From assembly GCA_021463515.1 (NCBI GenBank), contig JAJTYZ010000031.1, positions 1 to 35,409 on the forward strand: a stretch of DNA of 35,409 nt, given 5' to 3'. The position numbers and the translations under genes are program-made. The DNA is from Chthoniobacterales bacterium. GTDB taxonomy: Bacteria > Verrucomicrobiota > Verrucomicrobiia > Chthoniobacterales > JACTMZ01. Below the pieces are notes generated by a model, which was not told where the DNA came from, searched no databases, and saw only the letters and a list, made by a program, of their open reading frames with translations. This document shows positions 26,326 through 33,190 of this stretch, piece after piece. Position 1 is the stretch's first letter. Each line of letters opens with the position of its first letter.

Positions 26326-26856
26326 TCACTTTTTTTCGTCCCATTTGTGAACCAGACCCGTCATCACGCCGCCTAGTTCGTAGAGTTTTTTCTTATCATG
26401 GACCAACGATTCCCGCGTCTCGCCGGTTATCGAATAGTCCTTCCGAAGGAAAATAGCCTGCTCGGGGCAGACTTCCTGACACAACCCGCAGTAAATGCAC
26501 CGGGCCATGTCTATTTCAAATTGCTCTGGAAATTTTTCCACCTTCGCCCACTTGCTGTCTTTCGAGATCTCCCCGGGTTTAATGGTGATGGCGCGTGGCG
26601 GGCAAATGAACTCGCAGAGCTGACATGCCACGCAGCGCTCGCGGCCATGTTCATCTTTCACCAGCGTCGGTGCCCCACGGTACCAGTCGGGAAGATCGTC
26701 ATTCCAGTTCTGCTCGGGATATTCCATGGTGACCTGCGTCTTCCCGAAAATCATGTCCTTAAAATGTCGGATGGTGACAAGGAGGCCGCCGAAGATGGCC
26801 GGAAGGTAAGACCGTTCGAGAAGGCTGAGTTTTGGGCGTTGGACAGGACGGGCCAT
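26326..26856 (-). CDS. nuoI: NADH-quinone oxidoreductase subunit I (two 4Fe-4S clusters)
   Basis: This 176-residue ferredoxin-like subunit carries electrons from the peripheral arm toward the quinone. The two clusters N6a and N6b are bound by CVACQLCEFICP and CIYCGLCQEVCP, each with the CxxCxxCxxxCP pattern. The N-terminal segment about residues 10-40 is amphipathic and would dock on the membrane arm. It starts two bases after the nuoH stop. It is the only peripheral-arm subunit encoded in the window. Confidence 0.96.
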   Translation of the reverse strand: MARPVQRPKLSLLERSYLPAIFGGLLVTIRHFKDMIFGKTQVTMEYPEQNWNDDLPDWYRGAPTLVKDEHGRERCVACQLCEFICPPRAITIKPGEISKDSKWAKVEKFPEQFEIDMARCIYCGLCQEVCPEQAIFLRKDYSITGETRESLVHDKKKLYELGGVMTGLVHKWDEKK

Positions 26857-26858
26857 GG

Positions 26859-27947
26859 TTAAGAGCGGAAGTATAGCAGGATCGCGGCGGTAAGGAAGAT
26901 GTTCACAAGTGCGACCTCGAAGAAAACATACCAGCCGAGCTTCATGAGTTGATCAAAACGGAAGCGCGGAAGCGTCCAACGAATCCAAAGGAAAAAGAAA
27001 ATAATGGCGGCTACCTTGGCAAAAAATGTCGCGATATTCACGACGCCCCACAGCCATCCTTGGCTGCCATCAGGCACAAAAGGGAGGCTCCATCCGCCAA
27101 GAAAAAGCGTCACAATCACGCCGGCACCGGCAATCATCGCGGCGTATTCCCCAAGGAAAAACATAGCAAATCGCATGGACGAATACTCCGTGTGATAGCC
27201 GCCCACGAGTTCTTGCTCGGCTTCGGGAAGGTCAAAGGGAAGGCGATTGGTTTCCGCAAACATGGCGATAAGAAAAACCAGAAACGAGATGAGCATGGGA
27301 ATCCAAAGCAGGAGCCTTTGGAGGTTAAACCCCGACATTCCCATCGGGAAAACCATCCAGCCGTGGAGGGTTTGGTATTGCACAATTTCACCGAGATTTA
27401 GCGTTCCCGTGATGAGAAAAATGGGAATGACGGAAAGGCCAAGGGCGATTTCGTAGGAAATCATTTGCGAGCTAGAGCGGATACTGCCGAGGAAGGGGTA
27501 TTTCGAGTTTGATGACCATCCGGCCAGAACGATGCCATAAACGCCGAGGGAGGAGACTGCAAATACCCAAAGGATGCCGGTGTTGAGATTGGCAATGACC
27601 ATGGGAACGCCGAAAAGGCTGCTGCCGAAAGGAAGGACGGCAAGAACGAGAAGGGCCGGAACAAACGCCAGCGCGGGAGCGAGGCTGAAGAAGAATTTAT
27701 TAACGCCGGAGGGAACGAAGTTTTCTTTGAGGACGAGTTTCACGCCGTCCACGAGAGGTTGAAGCAACCCGGCCCAACCCACACGATTGGGGCCGACGCG
27801 GTCTTGAATAAATGCACTGACCTTGCGCTCCGCCCACACCGAATACGCCACCATCGTGAGAACGACGCCAACGAGTACGGCGGTTTTTAGGAAGGATGTC
27901 CACAGGAGAAAAATCTCCGGTTGCAAAAAAATATCAAAGCTCAGCAT
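26859..27947 (-). CDS. nuoH: NADH-quinone oxidoreductase subunit H
   Basis: This 362-residue subunit forms most of the quinone chamber at the junction of the two arms. The signature AERKVSAFIQDRVGPNRVG and the second conserved block FAETNRLPFDLPEAEQELVGGYHTEYS are intact, including the acidic residues near the quinone tunnel. I chose ATG 27947; a TTG at 27989 adds a poorly conserved extension and would overlap the proposed -10. It is the first gene of the H-to-N run. No nuoG, F or E lies upstream: the next gene is a diguanylate cyclase beyond about 340 bases. Confidence 0.95.
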   Translation of the reverse strand: MLSFDIFLQPEIFLLWTSFLKTAVLVGVVLTMVAYSVWAERKVSAFIQDRVGPNRVGWAGLLQPLVDGVKLVLKENFVPSGVNKFFFSLAPALAFVPALLVLAVLPFGSSLFGVPMVIANLNTGILWVFAVSSLGVYGIVLAGWSSNSKYPFLGSIRSSSQMISYEIALGLSVIPIFLITGTLNLGEIVQYQTLHGWMVFPMGMSGFNLQRLLLWIPMLISFLVFLIAMFAETNRLPFDLPEAEQELVGGYHTEYSSMRFAMFFLGEYAAMIAGAGVIVTLFLGGWSLPFVPDGSQGWLWGVVNIATFFAKVAAIIFFFLWIRWTLPRFRFDQLMKLGWYVFFEVALVNIFLTAAILLYFRS

Positions 27948-27985
27948 GGCAATTACAAAACGGCAAAACGCATCGCAAAGGACAA

Positions 27986-28014
27986 GCAATAGCGAACGCG
28001 CTCTCGAGATTCAA
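27986..28014 (-). promoter_or_regulatory. Candidate nuoH promoter
   Basis: On the minus strand, TTGAAT (28014-28009) and TATTGC (27991-27986) are separated by 17 bp. Transcription would begin about 30 bases before the nuoH ATG. The -35 falls in the short palindrome GAGATT-G-AATCTC, which might bind a regulator. Confidence 0.4.
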
Positions 28015-28063
28015 TCTCAAACAGCATGCACGAACGTTCCGTGTTAGGTAGATTTATCGCCTG

Positions 28064-28145
28064 AAAAAACCCAGGGGGGCACGGGCGTCTCGCCCGTGAT
28101 GAATAGACGAGCACAGGCGAGACGCCCATGCCCCTTGGCCAGACA
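28064..28145 (-). repeat. 82-bp palindromic repeat, copy A
   Basis: The forward strand holds CACGGGCG-TCT-CGCCCGTG (perfect 8-bp stem), then a 13-base spacer, then CACAGGCGAGACGCCCATG. The two halves are also inverted copies of each other over about 23 bases with two mismatches, so nested hairpins can form. Read on the minus strand, it starts TGTCTGGCCA and ends in six Ts, exactly like copy B. Here it lies downstream of the diguanylate cyclase stop, so it could also end that transcript. Confidence 0.7.
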
Positions 28146-28283
28146 TATTCTTTAAATTCTTGTTGCTTCTTAGGATCCCCATTGGATTCCTATTGTTTAA
28201 ATTATAATTCTTGCGGTGGATACATCATGATGATGGGGTTGTAGCCGCACTACTTTTTAGCACCCCATTCTCTTCCATTAAAA

Positions 28284-31200
28284 CTAAATGTGTTCCGCGA
28301 TAACAGTTTCAAAGCTATCTTCTTCGAGGGTTGTACACACCCGATTTCTGCCGGTTTTTTTAGCGAAGTAGAGAGCGTCATCAGCCTTTTTGAGGAGAGC
28401 CTTCAAATCTCTCAATGTGTCGCTTAGTGGCACAAGACCGATGGATACGGTGAATGAGATTATCGTGCCATCGCTTGTGGTTACAGCGGTTTGTGCCAAA
28501 GTTGTTCGTATTCTTTCGGCGACGATTTGAGCGTTTTTGAGATCGGTATTTGGAAGTAGGAGGGCAAATTCTTCGCCGCCCAAGCGTGCGATTAAATCAA
28601 TGTCGCGTAATTGCGAGACACATATTTGCGCTAGTAATTTCAACACTTCATCCCCGGCGTCGTGCCCATAGGTATCGTTAATTTCCTTAAAATGGTCTAT
28701 GTCCATCATGAGAACGGCAAGTGGTTCTCCATGACGGCAGGCGCGAGAAACTTCCCGACGTCCGAAAACCTCGAAGCTGCGGCGATTGTTGAGTCCTGTG
28801 AGTGCGTCGCTTTTTGCGAGTTTTTCCAATTGACGCTCGGCGACCACTTCTCGATCCACGATACGAAAGGAAGCAATGACGCCGACGATTTGCCCGTCTT
28901 TATCGCGATCGGGCCCTGCATGAAATTCGATCCAATGTGTGGAGCCACTTTTGGCGCGCATTTTGAAGCGATTCACCACAACCTGACCTTCCGTAAGCCT
29001 GTTTTTGCCGACTTTAAATCGAACTTTGGAGACATCATCTGCCAAGAATTCCGGAACATTTTTTCCCTCACATTCTTCTGGCTTCCAGCCGAGAGTTGGA
29101 GTGATTGAGGGTGAAATCCAGAGGATTTTATCGACTTTATCAATTCGCACGACCACATCGGAAGAGTTTTGCGCGAGGAGTCGGTAGCGCTCTTCCGAAG
29201 CGGCAATTTGTTCAACGGCCAGGTGGCGTTCGGTGACATCGCGCCAGAAAATACTGACACGTCCATCCACATAAACGGCGCGAATGTCGAGGCGGGTGTT
29301 GGCGTTTCCCAAGGGAAACTCGAAATTATCCAAAATAGTCTCACTCCCAATTTCTGCAGTTTTACGGAGAAACTCCATCAAACCCGTGGTTTCAAGTGCC
29401 GGCAAAAGTTCCGTTATGCGCCGCCCCAAAAGGCGATCTCGATGAATGCCCATCCATGCGCAGGCGGCAGGATTCACGGTCGCAAAAAGGAAATCCTCGA
29501 CTCGTCCGTCCGCGCTTTGGAGAGGCTGAACGAGCACATGCGGATCGAGCATACTATCGAGAGTGGTTTTAAGATGTCGGCGTTCCGCTTGAATGGCCTC
29601 ACGGTCTTGCATTTGTTGATGGATGTCGCGGAATCCGCCCACACATCCCACGCCGCGGCCTGAGGCATCCAACAGCGGGCGCATGGAGATAGAGAACCAG
29701 CGATAGCCGGATTCTCCAATGCGGATACGTGCCTCGATGTTGCCTAGAGTTCCACGCCTGAGTTGCCCTAACAATGCTTCCAACGCATCCCATTCTTCGG
29801 GATGAATAAGGCTGCATAGCCCCATGCCATGCAATTGCTCTGGTGCAAGCCCGAGTGTGGTCAATGTGCTGGGGGAAGTCCATTGAATGACGCCTTCATT
29901 ATCGGTTTGCACCACAACATCGGACGCATTTTCGGCGAGAAGTCGAAAATGATTTTGCGATTCGGTAAGGTTTAGCCGCGCTTTTACTTCATCGTTGATG
30001 TCCGCAATTTGGGAAATGAAATACTGGATTGTTGCGTCAGCGTGCCGCAAACAAGCGACGGAGAGCAGGCCCCACACCACCGATCCATCGGGACGCAAAT
30101 AGCGTTTTTGGATTTGATAGTTTTGAATTTTATTGGCCTTCATTTGTTCCACGAAATCAAGGTCGGCTTGAAGGTCGTCGGGGTGTGTGAGTTCCTGCCA
30201 AGTCATGGACTTGATGGTGCCAATGTCCCTCCCGAAGAAGGCGCAAAAGGCGGGGTTTGCTTCGAGTAAGCGTCCTTCGGGTGAGATAAGGCCGACACCC
30301 GACGGAGCACTTTCAATAGTTTTACTTAAACGCTCTCTCGCTGCTGAAAGGCTTGCGGTACGCTCTTCGATTCGGTGTTCCAAAGCAAAATTAAGCTCCT
30401 GCAATTTTTGCTCTGCTTCCTTTCTTCGTGTCACATCGAGAGTGGCGCCGCCCATGCTTTCGATGCTGCCATCCGCATTAAAAAAAGTTCGTCCTTGAGC
30501 TGCAACCCAGCGAATGGTGCCATCCGCATGAACAATGCGACATTCGGTGGCATAACTTTGTTGTTGCTTTACGGATTCTTCGATGAGGTGTTTGATACGG
30601 TCGAGGTCCTCGGGGTGAACGGTTCTATAAAAGTGCTCAAAACTTTCCTTTTCTCCTGCGGGTAAAGCAAGATGCTGCTTACAAATTTCCGACCAAATGA
30701 GCGTGTTTGTGGCAAAATCCCAACTCCACACGCCGACGTCAGCACCTTCGGTTGCCATGCGCAGTTTGCGTTCTGCGGCTTGTTTTTCTGCAGCAAGAGC
30801 CAGCTCAAATTTTCCTGCATCTCTTTGCTCCCAAAGCTGACGATATTGCCAGCCTCCTACAGCCAAGATGCCAAGAGCTACCGCAGCGATCGTCAGCAAG
30901 GGCCACCAACGATTCCACGCCATGGCTGTCATGACTTGAGCCGGAATGTAAGTCACCAGTTTCCATGATTCCTTGGTGACAATTTCGCTTCCAACAATGG
31001 AGAGAGGATCAATCGTTGCCCAGGTCCACAGTCCATCAGCTGTTATTATCTGACCATTCGATGTGTTGACCATGTGCGCCCATGCGGTCGGGTAACGCTT
31101 GGCAAAAGAATTTTCCTTCGCGCCACGGGCAAATGCAAAAGCGTCCTGACGATCAGGGCTTATTAACCAATCGCCTTGCGAATTAAGCAGCATAATGGAG

Positions 31201-31832
31201 CCGAGGCCTTCGGGCCCTTTGATGCCTCGTAGTCGTTCAAGTAGCGCATCTACGCGAAGATTTACGGCTAAGATACCGTCATCGGCTTCACCCTCTAAGG
31301 GAAGGCGCACTCCAAAACGAATCACCGGCTTAAGAGGTGTTCCGTGTGAATTTTCCTCCATGCTGAGATTCAAGGGAGATAAATAAATTTTATCCGGCGG
31401 CTGCGATAAAATCTCCTTAAACCAAGAACGCTCGGACACATTGGATAATTTATCTTGCGGGATGGAAGCGGGCTTATCTTCGGTTTGTTGAATGCGCACC
31501 AGCTCCTGACCGCTCTTGCTCACCCATCGCGCACGATCATAGAGCGGATTGCGATAGAGCAGCGTCATTAAATGCGACTCCATCCAAGATTGAGCTTCCG
31601 AGGGAGGGCGTTGTGTAGAGGTTAGCATGTCCGGCTCTCTCAACATCCCTTGAACATGGTCTAAGGCCGTTTTAATCCAAGAGGATGCCACTTCATTTCC
31701 AAATTCCACCTGAGCAATTTGCGAAGCAAAAACCTTTTCCTTATCGGAGTGGGTTAAAACAAGCCCTACCCAAATCACTACCAATAGAATAACCAGCGCA
31801 ACGGGAATATAGAGTAGAGCAAATTTTTTCAT
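28284..31832 (-). CDS. Membrane sensor diguanylate cyclase with five PAS domains
   Basis: This 1182-residue protein would make cyclic di-GMP in response to outside and inside signals. Membrane helix 1 (6-27), a periplasmic Cache-like sensor (about 35-300) and membrane helix 2 (309-328) come first. Five PAS-type units then follow, at about 355-470, 500-615, 622-740, 745-870 and 875-995, and a GGDEF domain at about 1003-1165. The active-site loop is GGEEF at 1085-1089. RDID at 1076-1079 fits the RxxD product-inhibition site five residues upstream. No EAL domain is present. TAAGGAG lies six bases before the ATG, so translation should be efficient. PAS ligands are unknown; no heme or flavin-type signature is evident. 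It is transcribed alone toward nuoH. Confidence 0.92.
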   Translation of the reverse strand: MKKFALLYIPVALVILLVVIWVGLVLTHSDKEKVFASQIAQVEFGNEVASSWIKTALDHVQGMLREPDMLTSTQRPPSEAQSWMESHLMTLLYRNPLYDRARWVSKSGQELVRIQQTEDKPASIPQDKLSNVSERSWFKEILSQPPDKIYLSPLNLSMEENSHGTPLKPVIRFGVRLPLEGEADDGILAVNLRVDALLERLRGIKGPEGLGSIMLLNSQGDWLISPDRQDAFAFARGAKENSFAKRYPTAWAHMVNTSNGQIITADGLWTWATIDPLSIVGSEIVTKESWKLVTYIPAQVMTAMAWNRWWPLLTIAAVALGILAVGGWQYRQLWEQRDAGKFELALAAEKQAAERKLRMATEGADVGVWSWDFATNTLIWSEICKQHLALPAGEKESFEHFYRTVHPEDLDRIKHLIEESVKQQQSYATECRIVHADGTIRWVAAQGRTFFNADGSIESMGGATLDVTRRKEAEQKLQELNFALEHRIEERTASLSAARERLSKTIESAPSGVGLISPEGRLLEANPAFCAFFGRDIGTIKSMTWQELTHPDDLQADLDFVEQMKANKIQNYQIQKRYLRPDGSVVWGLLSVACLRHADATIQYFISQIADINDEVKARLNLTESQNHFRLLAENASDVVVQTDNEGVIQWTSPSTLTTLGLAPEQLHGMGLCSLIHPEEWDALEALLGQLRRGTLGNIEARIRIGESGYRWFSISMRPLLDASGRGVGCVGGFRDIHQQMQDREAIQAERRHLKTTLDSMLDPHVLVQPLQSADGRVEDFLFATVNPAACAWMGIHRDRLLGRRITELLPALETTGLMEFLRKTAEIGSETILDNFEFPLGNANTRLDIRAVYVDGRVSIFWRDVTERHLAVEQIAASEERYRLLAQNSSDVVVRIDKVDKILWISPSITPTLGWKPEECEGKNVPEFLADDVSKVRFKVGKNRLTEGQVVVNRFKMRAKSGSTHWIEFHAGPDRDKDGQIVGVIASFRIVDREVVAERQLEKLAKSDALTGLNNRRSFEVFGRREVSRACRHGEPLAVLMMDIDHFKEINDTYGHDAGDEVLKLLAQICVSQLRDIDLIARLGGEEFALLLPNTDLKNAQIVAERIRTTLAQTAVTTSDGTIISFTVSIGLVPLSDTLRDLKALLKKADDALYFAKKTGRNRVCTTLEEDSFETVIAEHI

Positions 31833-31838
31833 GGTTTA

Positions 31839-31845
31839 CTCCTTA
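31839..31845 (-). promoter_or_regulatory. Strong Shine-Dalgarno of the diguanylate cyclase gene
   Basis: The minus strand reads TAAGGAG, six bases before the ATG at 31832. It confirms the start codon. Confidence 0.75.
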
Positions 31846-31850
31846 GGGGG

Positions 31851-31882
31851 TGACGTCATCGGTTTTAATACGTTATACGACA
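31851..31882 (-). promoter_or_regulatory. Leader of the diguanylate cyclase gene with two shared motifs
   Basis: TGACGTCAT (31851-31859) repeats the core of the HTH-gene palindrome at 20619-20627. CGTTATACGACA (31871-31882) repeats 12 bases of the sulfurtransferase promoter palindrome (5727-5738) in the same orientation relative to the gene. Both lie within 50 bases of the ATG. They may be regulator sites; I could not settle the -10 and -35. Confidence 0.4.
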
Positions 31883-31950
31883 ACCCCTCAGTGGTTTTCG
31901 TTCATAACTATTAACCTACCAGTTTTTCTAAAAATGCAATAAGACAACTA

Positions 31951-33180
31951 TCACTCGGGCGAATTCGATGGCTGTCCATCAGCATGAGTCTGCAATTTGT
32001 CAAACCATGCTTTCCACTTTGGTACCGCGTGGGCAAACGCTCCTCGGTGATTGAGTTTTTCGCCGATGGAAATAGCCACCACTTTATCATTGCCGAGAGA
32101 CTGCTGATAATTCTCTGCCAAACGAGCCTGTGCCGGACGAAGGATTTCGTCATTCTCGCTGTAATACATGTGTATCGGCGTTCGGAAGACCCAGCGATAA
32201 GGTGTCACTTGCCGCAATAAGCGTCCGAAAGCAGATTCCGCGAAAAAAGTTGGATCGTAATATTCCTCACGCACGAGTCCGGCGATGCCGTCTGGCAGAT
32301 CTTTAGATGTCACGTCCTTCCGCAAATAAATACGACGAGCAAGATCATAGGCCTCCGGTTTGATGAAACTTTGAGCGAGACCGGGTATGTTGAAGTACTG
32401 TTCGTAGGAAAAGGGGAGAAGGATAAAAAGAATGCTTCGCCACGAGGCATCCACTTTACGTGGAAAGGTCAAGAATCCGCTGATAAATGCAAACGGATCA
32501 GAAGGCCCCGCTACGGTAGCTGCTGCTGTGACAGACATGCGTTCCTGCTCCAGCCGTTGTAAAAACGCTTGCGTCACAAACCCTCCTTGCGACCACCCTG
32601 AAAGGAAAAGAGTTGTGGGGATAATGTTTTCTTTTGCCAGCAATTGCTGAGCCGCAGATAAAAAATCCATACAAGCCTGTTGCTGGCTGCGAATGACGAC
32701 GTACCCTTCCTTGCCATCCGATTTCCCCAATCCGAAATAATCCGGTGCAATCACCACATATCCATGCCCTGCAAATTGCGCCACCATCAACCGCGCTTCG
32801 TAAGAGTTCTCCGGAAATGAAGGAACATCTTCTTTCCCAAAAACAGTACCATGCTGATAGGAAATCATCGGCAACTTTCGGGTGGCGACCACACCTTCCC
32901 GCTTAGAAGTGTCGGGAATTGCCACAAGGCCACTCGCCGTAATTCGGCGGTTGTCCTGCTCGGGAATAACTGAAGAATAAATGACACGATAAAGCGTGAC
33001 GTTATTTGTCGGTAGAGAATATTCGGGAGCCCCCGGGTTAAACACGCCAGCTTCCGTCGTAAGGATTTCTTTTAGACGCGTGACATCGTAATGCCCGATC
33101 TTTTCCCACGAAATCTCACCAGCAAAACCCGTTGCTGTAAGCCAAAGGAGGGCGACAAAGAGAGGGAGACGTAGAGACAT
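31951..33180 (-). CDS. Exported alpha/beta hydrolase, lipase/esterase-like
   Basis: This 409-residue protein starts with a signal peptide, MSLRLPLFVALLWLTATGFA, predicted to be cut near GFAGE. The serine hydrolase triad is recognisable: GWSQGG holds the nucleophile Ser, SENDEI the acid, and LNHRGAFAHA the His. SYQHGT would form the oxyanion hole. It resembles secretory lipases and prolyl oligopeptidase-like esterases. The likely role is hydrolysis of an ester outside the cytoplasm, but the substrate is not known. ATG 33180 is ten bases after the valS stop, so it is probably transcribed with valS. An earlier frame start at 33216 overlaps valS and spoils the signal peptide. Confidence 0.82.
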   Translation of the reverse strand: MSLRLPLFVALLWLTATGFAGEISWEKIGHYDVTRLKEILTTEAGVFNPGAPEYSLPTNNVTLYRVIYSSVIPEQDNRRITASGLVAIPDTSKREGVVATRKLPMISYQHGTVFGKEDVPSFPENSYEARLMVAQFAGHGYVVIAPDYFGLGKSDGKEGYVVIRSQQQACMDFLSAAQQLLAKENIIPTTLFLSGWSQGGFVTQAFLQRLEQERMSVTAAATVAGPSDPFAFISGFLTFPRKVDASWRSILFILLPFSYEQYFNIPGLAQSFIKPEAYDLARRIYLRKDVTSKDLPDGIAGLVREEYYDPTFFAESAFGRLLRQVTPYRWVFRTPIHMYYSENDEILRPAQARLAENYQQSLGNDKVVAISIGEKLNHRGAFAHAVPKWKAWFDKLQTHADGQPSNSPE

Positions 33181-33190
33181 ATGCTGCTTT

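Larger units (their letters stand above)
27948..28283. other. Intergenic region between nuoH and the diguanylate cyclase
   Basis: From nuoH outward it holds a likely nuoH promoter, the 82-bp repeat copy A, an A/T-rich stretch with TATAAT at 28203-28208 on the plus strand, and a possible hairpin with ATGGGGT (28233-28239) and ACCCCAT (28262-28268). No protein-coding gene is visible. Confidence 0.55.

Noticed and set aside
29169-29663. 164-codon frame antisense to the diguanylate cyclase
   Set aside because: The sense strand encodes well-formed PAS domains here; the antisense product shows no family features.
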